Notes: generated by a model from the sequence alone, not told the origin. A stretch of 64,000 nt of DNA from Kitasatospora sp. MAA4 (GCF_029893355.1 NZ_JARZAI010000002.1:434001-498000); one strand, 5' to 3'. Positions 8,906-17,170 are shown, counted from the first letter of the stretch. Numbers and translations are program-made.

Positions 8906-10042
8906 ATGGAGATCCGTGATCTTTCCCGGCGGGCGCTGTTGCGGTCCGGTGCGGCCTGTGCGGCGCTGACGATGGCAGGCGGGTGCTCGTCGGGCTCCTC
9001 CGGTGCGAGCGCGAGCAGCACCGGAGGCTCGATGCCGGCCGAATGGCTCCCGCACACCCGGACGTTCATGGCCTGGCCGGCGCTGGAGGAGGTGTGGGGG
9101 AGTCAGCTTCCGGCGGTTCGCCAGGACATCGCGAACGTGGCGAAGGCCGTGGCCGGGTTCGAGCCCGTGGTGCTGATGGCACGGTCCGACCAGGCCGATC
9201 AGGCTCGGCAGATGTGCGGCTCCTCGGTCGAGGTGATCGAGTTGGCGGTGGACGACCTGTGGGCCCGGGACACCGGTCCGACGTTCGTCACCGGACCGCA
9301 GGGGCTGTCGGGTGTGGACCTCAACTTCAACGGCTGGGGCGGGAAGCAGACGCACGCCGACGACGCCCTGGTCGCCCGCAACCTCCTCGACAGGTACGGG
9401 ATCCCCCGCGTCCAGGCACCGCTCACCGGTGAGGGCGGTGCCCTCGAGGTGGACGGTGACGGCACGCTGATGGCCACGGAGAGCTCCTGGGTCAACGCCA
9501 ACCGGAATCCCGGCCGGTCCCGCGATCAGATCGAGGCGGACCTGAAGGAGCTGCTGGGGGTCGGGAAGGTCCTGTGGATCCAGGGCGTCGCCGGCCAGGA
9601 CATCACCGACTGCCACATCGACGCCCTGGCCAGGTTCGCCGAGCCGGGCGTGGTCGTCCTCCACCGGCCGGCGCCGGACACCCCGCCGGACGTCTGGTCC
9701 CAGGCCTCCGACCAGGCGCTCCAGGTGCTCGGTTCGGCGACCGATGCGAAGGGGCGCAAGCTGCGGGTCGTCGAGCTGACCGAGCCGGACCCCACCAGGA
9801 CCGAGGGGCAGGGCAAGGACTTCCTCGCGACCTATCTGAACTTCTACGTGGTCAACGGCGGTGTGATCGCGCCGAAGTTCGGCGACCAGAGCGCCGACGA
9901 CCGGGCGGCGGGGATCCTGGCCGACCTCCATCCGGGACGGCAGGTCGTCCAGGTGTCGATCAACGCGGTCGCCGCCGGGGGCGGGGGTATCCACTGCGCG
10001 ACGCAGCAGCAGCCGGCGGTCAGAGGAAGTACAGGCGGCTGA
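8906..10042 (+). CDS. Agmatine deiminase/PAD_porph family enzyme, Tat-type signal (paralogue 1)
   Basis: Agmatine deiminases convert agmatine to N-carbamoylputrescine and ammonia; the same fold includes bacterial peptidylarginine deiminases. The start is ATG 8906, with an alternative GTG at 8900 overlapping the previous stop. The N terminus carries a twin-arginine motif (SRRALLR) and a hydrophobic stretch ending AGGC, so it is probably exported, perhaps as a lipoprotein. The catalytic set is complete: Asp122 in WARDTGP, His237 and Asp239 in TDCHID, and nucleophile Cys364 in GGGGIHC. Also conserved are LNFNGWGGKQ, NANRNPG and YLNFYVVNGGVI. Its 3' end overlaps the convergent ureC by 23 bp. Whether the substrate is agmatine, peptidyl-arginine or another guanidine is not decided by the sequence. 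Confidence 0.85.
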   Translation: MEIRDLSRRALLRSGAACAALTMAGGCSSGSSGASASSTGGSMPAEWLPHTRTFMAWPALEEVWGSQLPAVRQDIANVAKAVAGFEPVVLMARSDQADQARQMCGSSVEVIELAVDDLWARDTGPTFVTGPQGLSGVDLNFNGWGGKQTHADDALVARNLLDRYGIPRVQAPLTGEGGALEVDGDGTLMATESSWVNANRNPGRSRDQIEADLKELLGVGKVLWIQGVAGQDITDCHIDALARFAEPGVVVLHRPAPDTPPDVWSQASDQALQVLGSATDAKGRKLRVVELTEPDPTRTEGQGKDFLATYLNFYVVNGGVIAPKFGDQSADDRAAGILADLHPGRQVVQVSINAVAAGGGGIHCATQQQPAVRGSTGG

Positions 10043-11729
10043 GCGGTACGGTCTGCGCTGGCTCGGACCGTACCGGGGAGCCGTCGAGGGTGACCAGGCC
10101 GTTGCGGGGGTCGACCTGGACGTCTCCCAGGCGGGCGTTGCGGATCATGTCCGCCGGGCCGATCCCCCGGGTTCCGGCGACCGCCACCCGGCGCCGCCGG
10201 GTGGTCATGGCGTCGTGCGGACGCCCGAGCGAGCCGGACTCGGCGGCGGCACGGCTGACGAACGCGACCGACAGGTCGGCGGCGGTGCCGCCGTGGGCGC
10301 CGAACAGCGGCCCGAGGACCAGCGGTTCGCAGGCGTCGGTGGCCGCGTTCGGGTCGCCCGTCACGCCGTAGGCGGGGAAGCCGGCCTTGAGGACCATCTG
10401 GGGCTTCGCGCCGAAGAACGCGGGCCGCCAGAGCACGAGGTCGGCGAGTTTGCCGACCTCGATCGAGCCGACCTCGTGCGAGAGGCCGTGTGCGATGGCC
10501 GGGTTGATGGTGAGTTTGGCGATGTAGCGCAGGACGCGGGCGTTGTCGTCGTCGGTCCCGTCGCCCTCCAGCGGGCCGAACTCGGCCTTCATCTTGGCCG
10601 CCACGGCGAAGGTGCGGCGGACGGTCTCGCCGGCCCGGCCCATGCCCTGGGCGTCGGAGGAGGTGATGCCGATGACGCCGAGGTCGTGCAGGACGTCCTC
10701 GGCGCCCATGGTCCCGGCGCGGATCCGGTCGCGGGCCATCGCGGCGTCGCCCGGCAGGTCGGTCTTCAGCCCGTGAACGGAGACGATCATGCCGTAGTGC
10801 TCGGCGACCGCGTCCCGGCCGAAGGGGAGGGTGGGGTTGGTGGAGGAGCCGATGACGTTCGGGACGCCGGCCATCTTGAGCACGTTGGGGACGTGTCCGC
10901 CGCCGCAGCCCTCGATGTGGAAGGCGTGGATGGTGCGGCCCTCCAGGACGGAGAGAGTGTCCTCGACGGAGAGGCACTCGTTCAACCCGTCGGTGTGCAG
11001 GGCGACTTGGACGTCGTGCTGCTCGGCGACGCGCAGTGCGGTGTCCAACGCACGGGTGTGCGCGCCCATGTCCTCGTGCACCTTGAAGCCGCAGGCGCCG
11101 CCCTCGGCCAGCGCCTCCACCAGCGGACCGGGGTCGGAGGACGAACCGCGGCCCAGGAAGCCGATGTTGACCGGCCAGGCGTCGAAGGCGTTGAACGCGT
11201 GCCGCAGCGCCCAGGGCGAGTTGACGCCGACGCCCCAGGCGGGGCCGATCTCCTGGCCGATGATGGTGGTGACACCGGAGGCGAGCGAGGCCTCCATGAT
11301 CCGCGGGGACATCAGGTGGACGTGGGTGTCGATGGCGCCGGCGGTGGCGATCATGCCCTCGCCGGAGACGATCGTGGTGCCGGTGCCGACCACCACGTCG
11401 ACCCCGTCGAGGGTGTCCGGGTTGCCGGCCCGTCCGATCGAGGCGATCCGGCCCTCGCGGATGCCGATGGACGTCTTGCGGATGCCCTGCGCCGCATCGA
11501 TCACCAGCACGTTGCTGATCACCACGTCGCAGGTGTCGCGGACGGTGGCGGCCCTGAGGGCCATGCCGTCGCGGGCGGTCTTGCCGAAGCCGACCAGGAA
11601 CTCCTCGCCCGGCAGCTGCGAGTCGGACTCGACCCGCACCACCAGGCCGGAGTCGCCCAGGCGCACCCGGTCGCCGGCGCGCGGGCCGTGCACGGCGGTG
11701 TACTCGTGCGGTTCGATCGTCGTGCTCAT
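10020..11729 (-). CDS. ureC: Urease alpha subunit, divergent form lacking the catalytic-flap cysteine
   Basis: A 569-residue protein; ATG 11729 overlaps the stop of ureAB (ATGA). The nickel ligands are present: His136/His138 (DTHVH), the carbamylatable Lys216 (FKVHED), His245 (ALHTDGLNE), His271 (FHIEG) and Asp359 (TSSDAQGMGR). Departures from textbook ureases are visible. The mobile flap that normally reads MVCHHL here reads VSVHGL, so the flap Cys is Val318 while His319 remains, and HEDWG is HEDMG. Expected role: the catalytic subunit of a nickel amidohydrolase that cleaves urea to ammonia and carbamate. With these changes, another amide or guanidine-derived substrate is possible. No ureD/E/F/G accessory genes are in the window, so maturation would depend on genes elsewhere. 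Confidence 0.85.
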   Translation of the reverse strand: MSTTIEPHEYTAVHGPRAGDRVRLGDSGLVVRVESDSQLPGEEFLVGFGKTARDGMALRAATVRDTCDVVISNVLVIDAAQGIRKTSIGIREGRIASIGRAGNPDTLDGVDVVVGTGTTIVSGEGMIATAGAIDTHVHLMSPRIMEASLASGVTTIIGQEIGPAWGVGVNSPWALRHAFNAFDAWPVNIGFLGRGSSSDPGPLVEALAEGGACGFKVHEDMGAHTRALDTALRVAEQHDVQVALHTDGLNECLSVEDTLSVLEGRTIHAFHIEGCGGGHVPNVLKMAGVPNVIGSSTNPTLPFGRDAVAEHYGMIVSVHGLKTDLPGDAAMARDRIRAGTMGAEDVLHDLGVIGITSSDAQGMGRAGETVRRTFAVAAKMKAEFGPLEGDGTDDDNARVLRYIAKLTINPAIAHGLSHEVGSIEVGKLADLVLWRPAFFGAKPQMVLKAGFPAYGVTGDPNAATDACEPLVLGPLFGAHGGTAADLSVAFVSRAAAESGSLGRPHDAMTTRRRRVAVAGTRGIGPADMIRNARLGDVQVDPRNGLVTLDGSPVRSEPAQTVPLSRLYFL

Positions 11730-12433
11730 CGATCGTCCTCCGGTTCGTCGGTCAGGGCTCCGAGGTAGCCGCACGCGGCGGCTCTGTGCAGTGCCTGCTG
11801 CTTGGCGCCCGGGGCGTCCAGGGGGCCGTCGACCAGGCCGGCGAAGCCGATCGCGACGCGGGCGCCGCCGATCGGGACGAGCCCGACCTCGACCACCGCG
11901 CCCGGGTCGAAGCGGACGGACGAACCGGCCGGGACGGCCAGACGCATGCCGTAGGCGGTGCCGCGGTCGAAGTCGAGGCGGGGGTTGGCCTCGAAGAAGT
12001 GGAAGTGGGAGGTCACGCTCACCGGCACGGTCGCGGTGTTTCGGACCGTCAGGGTGTGGACCGGCCGCGGCAGGTAGGTGGTGTCGGCGGTGGAGATGAA
12101 GGCACCGGGCGCGGCCTCGCCCAGGCTCCCGCCGCCGAACGGGTCGGCGACCACCGCCAGTCGGGTGCCGTCGGCGAACACCGCCTCGACGTTGACCTCG
12201 GTGACGAGGTCCGGCACGCCCGGCAGGACGTCCTGCGGGCCGAGTGCGCAGCGGGCGCGTTCGATCGCCTCGGCCAGCCGCAGGCCGTCCCGGGCCGCCT
12301 CGCAGACGGTGTCCGCGATCAGCGCGGTGGCCTCGGGCACGTTGAGCCGCAGCCCGCGCAGGCGGCGGGCCCGGGCCAGTTCGGCGGCGGTGAAGATCAG
12401 CAGCCGGTCGCGCTCGGTCGGAGTCAGCTGCAC
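11726..12433 (-). CDS. ureAB: Fused urease gamma-beta subunit
   Basis: A 235-residue protein starting at GTG 12433, 4 bp after the stop of the upstream deiminase gene. Residues 1-100 match urease gamma (start MQLTPTERDRLLIFTAAELA, then RGLRLNVPEATALI). Residues about 110-215 match urease beta (SHFHFFEANPRLDFDR, RLAVPAGSSVRFDPG). The gamma-beta fusion is the form known from several actinomycete and epsilon-proteobacterial ureases. It is translationally coupled to ureC through ATGA and forms the last part of a four-gene operon (two deiminases, ureAB, ureC). Confidence 0.88.
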   Translation of the reverse strand: MQLTPTERDRLLIFTAAELARARRLRGLRLNVPEATALIADTVCEAARDGLRLAEAIERARCALGPQDVLPGVPDLVTEVNVEAVFADGTRLAVVADPFGGGSLGEAAPGAFISTADTTYLPRPVHTLTVRNTATVPVSVTSHFHFFEANPRLDFDRGTAYGMRLAVPAGSSVRFDPGAVVEVGLVPIGGARVAIGFAGLVDGPLDAPGAKQQALHRAAACGYLGALTDEPEDDR

Positions 12434-12437
12434 GGCG

Positions 12438-13598
12438 TCACCCGGCCGGCTGGTCGTGGGTGGAGCAGTGGATGCCGCCGCCGCCGGAGGCGATGGTGTC
12501 GATCTGGATCGGGACGATCTCGCGGTTCGGGAAGTGGTCCTTCATGAGTGCCTGCGCGTGCTCGTCGGCCTTCGGGTCGCCGAACAGCGGCAGGTAGACG
12601 CCCTTGTCGCTGACGTAGAAGTTCAGGTACGAGGAGACGAAGGCGTCGCCGCGGCCGGTGATCCGGTCGGGGTCCGGCTGCGGGATCTCGATGACCGTCA
12701 GCTTGCGGCCCGTCGCGTCGGTGGCGCCCGCCAGGACGGACCGGGCCTGGTCGGCCGAGCGCGACCAGACGTCCGCCGGCGTGCCGGGGAAGGCCTGGTC
12801 CAGGAACACCACGCCGGGGGCGGCGAAGCGGGCGAGGCAGTCCACGTGCGCGTCGGTGATGTCCTTGCCGCGCACGCCGGCCAGCCAGATCACCTTGGTC
12901 ACGCCCAGGGCCCTCCTGAGCTCCTCCTCGACCTGGTCGCGGCTCCTGCCGGGGTTGCGGTTGTCGTTGACGACCGAGCTCTCGGTGACCAGCAGGGTGC
13001 CCTGGCCGTCGCTCTCGAAGGAGCCGCCCTCGGCGACGATCGGGGTAGGGATCCGGTCGATGCCGTACTCGGCCAGGATCGCGCGGGCGACGCCGGCGTC
13101 GTTCGCGTGCTGCTGCTTGCCGCCCCAGCCGCTGAAGTTGAAGTCGACGCCCTTGACCTTCCCGGCCTCCTCGACGAACACCGGCGCGGTGTCGCGCGCC
13201 CACAGGTCGTCCACCGGGGTCGGGAAGAGCTCGACGTCCGAGCCGCAGGCGTTCTGCGCCGAGGCCTCCTGGCCGGGCCGTACCAGCAGGACCACCGGCT
13301 CGCGGCTGCCGATCGCCCGCGCCACACTCGCGATGTCCTGGCGGACGGCGTCGAGTTGCCCGCCCCAGACGTCCGCTGACGCGGGCCAGACCATGAACGT
13401 ACGTGCGTGCTTCTCCCACTCGGCACCGAGCCTGCGCCCGGGTATCGCGCCGGACGGACCGGTCTGGGCGGGCCCGGCCGGTGCGTCGGGGTCAGCCGCA
13501 TCGGCGGGCCCGCTGCAGGCCGTGGCGCCGAGCGCGACAACGCCGGCGCCGGCGAGGGACCGCAGCACACTGCGGCGGGAAAGGGCGGACAGGGACAT
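12438..13598 (-). CDS. Agmatine deiminase/PAD_porph family enzyme, Tat lipoprotein-type signal (paralogue 2)
   Basis: A 386-residue protein from ATG 13598 (GGAGA upstream). The twin-arginine motif SRRSVLRS is followed by a hydrophobic segment and lipobox GATAC (Cys28), so it is probably an exported lipoprotein. Catalytic residues are Asp136 (WARDTAP), His251/Asp253 (TDAHVD) and Cys378 (GGGGIHC). Differences from the other copies are SDKGVYLPLFG in place of the usual VNGGVIxPxFG and a tail HCSTHDQP rather than HCxTQQxP, which may alter the substrate pocket. It is 22 bp downstream of paralogue 3 and 4 bp upstream of ureAB, so it is co-transcribed with the urease genes. Closest in the window to paralogue 1. 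Confidence 0.83.
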   Translation of the reverse strand: MSLSALSRRSVLRSLAGAGVVALGATACSGPADAADPDAPAGPAQTGPSGAIPGRRLGAEWEKHARTFMVWPASADVWGGQLDAVRQDIASVARAIGSREPVVLLVRPGQEASAQNACGSDVELFPTPVDDLWARDTAPVFVEEAGKVKGVDFNFSGWGGKQQHANDAGVARAILAEYGIDRIPTPIVAEGGSFESDGQGTLLVTESSVVNDNRNPGRSRDQVEEELRRALGVTKVIWLAGVRGKDITDAHVDCLARFAAPGVVFLDQAFPGTPADVWSRSADQARSVLAGATDATGRKLTVIEIPQPDPDRITGRGDAFVSSYLNFYVSDKGVYLPLFGDPKADEHAQALMKDHFPNREIVPIQIDTIASGGGGIHCSTHDQPAG

Positions 13599-13620
13599 CT
13601 GGTTCTCCGGGGGTTGCGTG

Positions 13621-14640
13621 TTACGGGAGTGGTTCCTGCATCGTCGAGCAGTGGATGCCGCCACCGCCTGCCATCAGGCGGTCGACGTCGAGCTGGACGA
13701 CGTCACGGCCGGGGAAGGCCGCCTCCAGGGTCCGGCGGGCGGCTGCGTCCTTGGCGGCGTCGCCGAACTGGGCGGCGATGACGGCGCCGTTGACGACATG
13801 GAAGTTGAGGTACGAGTCGACGAAGTCGGAGCGTCGCGAGCGGACGCTGTCCGGGCCGTCGACGCGGACGACCTCCAGTCGGCGTCCGCGCGCGTCGGTC
13901 GCCGCGCTCAGGACGGCGAACTGCTCGCGCGCGTCCCGCGCCCAGGCGTCCTTGCGGTCGTCGGGCGGCAGCTGGACCAGCACCAGGCCCGGGCGGACGA
14001 AGCGGGAGGTGACGTCGATGTGGTTGTCGGTGATGTCCCGGCCCTTGATGCCGGGCACCCAGATCATCCTGTCCGCGCCGTAGGCGTCGAGCACGGCCGC
14101 CTCGACCTCGTCGCGGCTCCAGCCGCGGTTGCGGTTCTTGTTGACCAGGCTGCTCTCGGTCGCCAGGACGGTGCCGTCACCGTCGGTCTCGATGCCGCCG
14201 CCCTCACCGACGAAGTCGGCGCGGACGAAGGGCAGGCCGATCAGGCGGGCGACGTTCTCGGCGACGCGGGCGTCGTCGGCGTGGACCTGCTTCCTGCCCC
14301 AGCCGTTGAAGTTCAGCCCGACGGCCTGGAGGCCGCCGCGACCGTCACGCCGGAAGACCGGCGCGATGTCGCGCATCCACAGGTCGTCGGTCGGGATCGA
14401 GCCGATCACGGACACGGCGGGGCCGCAGGCGTGCTGGGCCTGCGCGACCGAGTAGTCGTCCGGTGCGCACATGACCACGGGCTCGTAGCGCGCGATCGTG
14501 CCGGCGATCAGTGCGATGTCCTGCTGCACTCCGCGCAGTTGACGTCCCCAGACCGACTTGCGCGACGGCCAGGACATCCACGTCCGGGTGTGCGGGACGT
14601 CGTCCGTGGGCACCTGGGGGCGCGTGTGCGGCTCACTCAT
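13621..14640 (-). CDS. Agmatine deiminase family enzyme, cytosolic (paralogue 3)
   Basis: A 339-residue protein with no signal peptide, first gene of the operon with paralogue 2, ureAB and ureC. Catalytic residues are Asp91 (WMRDIAP), His207/Asp209 (TDNHID) and Cys331 (GGGGIHC). The sequence is clearly closest to the exported paralogue 5, sharing VPHTRTWM, SIPxDD and an almost parallel N-terminal half. The ATG at 14640 has no ribosome-binding site; it lies about 7 bases from a good -10 candidate, so the mRNA may be leaderless. Predicted reaction: hydrolysis of a guanidino group to a ureido group plus ammonia in the cytoplasm. Confidence 0.83.
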   Translation of the reverse strand: MSEPHTRPQVPTDDVPHTRTWMSWPSRKSVWGRQLRGVQQDIALIAGTIARYEPVVMCAPDDYSVAQAQHACGPAVSVIGSIPTDDLWMRDIAPVFRRDGRGGLQAVGLNFNGWGRKQVHADDARVAENVARLIGLPFVRADFVGEGGGIETDGDGTVLATESSLVNKNRNRGWSRDEVEAAVLDAYGADRMIWVPGIKGRDITDNHIDVTSRFVRPGLVLVQLPPDDRKDAWARDAREQFAVLSAATDARGRRLEVVRVDGPDSVRSRRSDFVDSYLNFHVVNGAVIAAQFGDAAKDAAARRTLEAAFPGRDVVQLDVDRLMAGGGGIHCSTMQEPLP

Positions 14641-14646
14641 GGGGAC

Positions 14647-14675
14647 ACTGTGGCACTGACTGAAAATTCAGTCAA
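14647..14675 (-). promoter_or_regulatory. Promoter with palindromic operator for the deiminase-urease operon
   Basis: On the minus strand TTGACT (14675-14670) and CACAGT (14652-14647) are spaced by 17 bp. The -35 box is part of a perfect palindrome with 8-bp arms, TGACTGAA-AA-TTCAGTCA (14657-14674). A 17-base string, TTGACTGAATTTTCAGT, recurs exactly in the promoter of paralogue 4 (16082-16098). The expected transcription start falls at or next to the ATG. A binding site for one of the adjacent TetR proteins is the natural inference. Confidence 0.75.
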
Positions 14676-14717
14676 GCATCGAGGTGCGTGTCGGCGCCCG
14701 GATCGAACGCCGGGCGC

Positions 14718-15296
14718 CTACGGGCGCAGTCGGCTGACCTCGGCGTCGATGCCGGCGGTCAGCAGGGCGCGGGCGTGCTCCAGCGGCAGGCTGCCGCTGA
14801 GCCAGCGCACGCTCAGCCCCTCCAGCAGGGCGGTCAGCCGCTCGGCCGCGCCGGCCAGTGCCACCGCCGATCCCATCGGCTGGACCCGCCCGAGGATCTC
14901 GGCGATCTCCTGGATCCAGATCAGGGTGGCCCGGGCCAGGTCCTCGCGCAGCTCGGGCTCGAAGACCGCGCTGGCGCGCAGCTCTCCCCAGGCGGTGCTG
15001 TTCTCCCGCACCTCGGGGGTGTCCTGGAGTTCGAGCAGCAGGGCCAGCTCCAACTCCTCGCGGGCGCTGAGGGGTTCGCCGCCGTCCAGCTGCTGCCTGG
15101 TGTAGCGCTCGGCGCGGTCGCTGATGAACTCGAGCGTCTGGCGGAGGATCCCGGTGCGGTCCTTGAAGTGGTAGTAGATCAGCGCGGTGGACACGCCGGC
15201 CTCCGCGGCGAGTTCCTCCACGCGAAGCCCGCGTACCCCGCGCCGTGCGATCACCCGCGCGGCGGCCTCCATGATTGCTGTTCTACGACCGGCCAT
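14718..15296 (-). CDS. TetR-family regulator (copy 1 of a tandem pair)
   Basis: A 192-residue protein. Start ATG 15296 is placed at MAGRRTAIMEAA, just before the DNA-binding domain. The N-terminal helix-turn-helix reads IARRGVRGLRVEELAAEAGVS then TALIYYHF, diagnostic of TetR. The ligand domain is about 140 residues. It is followed by the deiminase-urease operon on the same strand, 78 bp away, with its own promoter. It shares long stretches with the adjacent copy, including a block of about 120 bp that is nearly identical in DNA. It probably represses deiminase units through the TTCAGT-type palindromes; the ligand may be a guanidine or polyamine (inference). Confidence 0.88.
   Translation of the reverse strand: MAGRRTAIMEAAARVIARRGVRGLRVEELAAEAGVSTALIYYHFKDRTGILRQTLEFISDRAERYTRQQLDGGEPLSAREELELALLLELQDTPEVRENSTAWGELRASAVFEPELREDLARATLIWIQEIAEILGRVQPMGSAVALAGAAERLTALLEGLSVRWLSGSLPLEHARALLTAGIDAEVSRLRP
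14924..15043. repeat. Near-identical duplicated block shared by the two TetR genes
   Basis: Bases 14924-15043 and 15555-15674 (offset 631 bp) are almost the same over about 120 bp, with only a few mismatches, far more similar than the rest of the two genes. The block encodes the LREDLARAT to ELQDTPEV region of the ligand domain. This suggests a recent tandem duplication or local gene conversion. Confidence 0.75.
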
Positions 15297-15354
15297 GGTC
15301 CGACACCCTACGCGACCTCCGGGGCGGCCCACTGACCGGAATACCAGGAGGGGC

Positions 15355-15927
15355 TCAGCCGGAACCCAGCTCGGCGTCGATGGCGCCTTCGAGCAGGTGC
15401 CGGGCGTGGTCCAGCGGCAGCGAGCCGCTGAGCCAGCGGACGCTGAGGCCCTCGATGAGGGCCGTCAGACGTTCGGCGGCGGCCGCGTGCGCCGGGGCGG
15501 TGCCCAGCGGATCGGCGCGGGCGAGCAGGTCGGCGATCTCGTGGACCCAGGTGTGGGTGGCCCGGGCCAGGTCCTCGCGCAGGTCGGGCTCGAAGACCGC
15601 GCTGGCGCGCAGCTCTCCCCAGGCGGTGCTGTTCTCCCGCACCTCGGGGGTGTCCTGGAGTTCGAGCAGCAGGACCTGCTCCAGGTCGGCCCGGGCGTCG
15701 TCGGGGTGCGTTCCGGGACTGCGCTCGGCGGTGTAGCGGTCGGCGCGGTCGCTGATGAACTCCAGGGTTCGGCGCAGTGTCCCGGCGCGATCGGTGAAGT
15801 GGTAGTAGATCAGCGCGGTCGACACCCCCGCCTCCTGGGCCAGCTCGCCCACGCGCAGTCCGCGCACGCCGCGCCGCGCGATGACGCGGGTGGCTGCCCT
15901 GAGTATTTCCGTCCGACGGTCCGACAT
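15355..15927 (-). CDS. TetR-family regulator (copy 2 of a tandem pair)
   Basis: A 190-residue protein, ATG 15927. The HTH region (IARRGVRGLRVGELAQEAGVS, TALIYYHF) is nearly the same as copy 1, which implies a similar operator. The ligand domain diverges in the linker (SPGTHPDDARADLEQ) but is almost identical in the ENSTAWGELRASAVFEP block. It lies 58 bp upstream of copy 1 on the same strand, and is divergent from the deiminase-importer operon with a 232-bp intergenic region. It probably regulates that region and itself. Confidence 0.88.
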   Translation of the reverse strand: MSDRRTEILRAATRVIARRGVRGLRVGELAQEAGVSTALIYYHFTDRAGTLRRTLEFISDRADRYTAERSPGTHPDDARADLEQVLLLELQDTPEVRENSTAWGELRASAVFEPDLREDLARATHTWVHEIADLLARADPLGTAPAHAAAAERLTALIEGLSVRWLSGSLPLDHARHLLEGAIDAELGSG

Positions 15928-16159
15928 GAGCGCTGACCCTAGCAGGTTACTGACTTATTAATCAGGGATGGTCGGGGTCTATTACCCCTGGTCATCGCCG
16001 CCATGGTCGCCAGACTGGCGGCCTGACGCCGGTGATCGTTCCTGTCACGGGTTGCGATGAGGTCTCGTGAGGACGGAAGTCTTGACTGAATTTTCAGTTC
16101 GGTGAAGGATGCGGGGCCAAGCAGGTCCTGCACAACGCCCGCCACAGGAAGAGGTTGCC
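15928..16159. promoter_or_regulatory. Divergent regulatory region between TetR copy 2 and the deiminase-importer operon
   Basis: The plus-strand promoter is TTGACT (16082-16087), a 17-bp spacer, then AAGGAT (16105-16110). The palindrome ACTGAATTTTCAGT (16085-16098) overlaps the -35 box and matches the operator upstream of paralogue 3. Near the TetR start a looser inverted repeat, CTGACTTATTAATCAG (about 15950-15965), could be an autoregulatory site, but its spacing differs. The ribosome-binding site GGAAGAGG lies just before GTG 16160. Confidence 0.7.
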
Positions 16160-17170
16160 GTGAGTTTCCGTATGCCAGCCGAATGGACCGAGCACGAGGG
16201 CTGCCTGATGGGCTGGCCGGTCCGGCCGGACCTCTGGGGCGAGACCCTGGACGAGGCCAAGCACGAGTACGCCGCGGTCGCCCGGGCCATCGCCCAGTTC
16301 GAGCCGGTCACCATGGCAGCACCGCCCGGACACGGCGCCGAGGCCCGCGAGCGGTGCGGCGACGGCGTCACGGTCGTGGAGCTGCCGATGGACGACTCCT
16401 GGTTCCGCGACTCCGCGCCGATCCTCGTCCTCGACGAGGAAGGCCACCGCGCCGGCGTCGACTTCCGGTTCAACTCCTGGGGCCGCAAGCACCACCCGTG
16501 GGACGCCGACGACCAGGTGAGCGCGCTGCTGCTGGAGCACCTCGGCCTTCCGGTGATCCGCTCCGAGATGATCCTGGAAGGCGGTGCGATCACCGTCGAC
16601 GGCGAAGGCACCCTGATCACCACCGAGCAGTGCCTGCTGCACCCCAACCGCAACCCGGGGATGAGCCGTGAGGAGATCGAAGCCGAGCTGAAGGCCCGGC
16701 TCGGTGTCACCAAGGTCATCTGGCTGCCGTACGGCGGGCTGCTGGACAGCGAGACGGACGGGCACGTGGACGGTGTCTGCGCCTTCGTCGCCCCCGGCAG
16801 GGTCGTCGTCCAGCTGCCGGCCGATCCCGAGCACCCCGACTACCTGCGGATGCGCGCCAACCGCGCCGTCCTGGAGCACGCGACCGACGCCCAGGGCCGA
16901 CCGTTCGAGATCATCGACCTCCCGCAGGCCGCCTGGGTCGAGGTCGCCGGCCAGCGGATCGAGGTCGGCTACCTGAACTTCTACCTCGCCAACGGCGGCG
17001 TCGTCGCCCCCGTCGCGGACCACCCCGAGGACGAGGGCGCGCTGGCCGTGCTCGCCCGCGCCTTCCCCGGCCGGAAGGTCGTCGGCGTGCGGACCCGGGT
17101 CATCGCGTACGGCGGAGGCGGCGTCCACTGCATCACCCAACAGGTCCCGGCCGCCCCCGCGACTGCCTGA
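16160..17170 (+). CDS. aguA: Agmatine deiminase, cytosolic, canonical type (paralogue 4)
   Basis: A 336-residue protein. GTG 16160 was chosen because GGAAGAGG precedes it and the conserved family start (RMPAEWTEHEGCLMGWP) follows at once. This copy looks most like characterised agmatine deiminases: Asp84 (WFRDSAP), NSWGRK, the ETDGHVD motif with His202/Asp204, and Cys324 in GGGGVHC followed by ITQQVP. Predicted reaction: agmatine plus water to N-carbamoylputrescine plus ammonia. It is the first gene of a six-gene operon with a complete family-5 ABC importer starting 30 bp downstream, so uptake of its substrate is the likely link. The partner enzyme N-carbamoylputrescine amidase is not in the window. 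Confidence 0.85.
   Translation: MSFRMPAEWTEHEGCLMGWPVRPDLWGETLDEAKHEYAAVARAIAQFEPVTMAAPPGHGAEARERCGDGVTVVELPMDDSWFRDSAPILVLDEEGHRAGVDFRFNSWGRKHHPWDADDQVSALLLEHLGLPVIRSEMILEGGAITVDGEGTLITTEQCLLHPNRNPGMSREEIEAELKARLGVTKVIWLPYGGLLDSETDGHVDGVCAFVAPGRVVVQLPADPEHPDYLRMRANRAVLEHATDAQGRPFEIIDLPQAAWVEVAGQRIEVGYLNFYLANGGVVAPVADHPEDEGALAVLARAFPGRKVVGVRTRVIAYGGGGVHCITQQVPAAPATA

Noticed and set aside
15944..15968. TetR autoregulatory operator upstream of TetR copy 2
   Set aside because: An imperfect inverted repeat exists, but its half-site spacing differs from the two strong palindromes. It is only mentioned in the regulatory region and not called separately.
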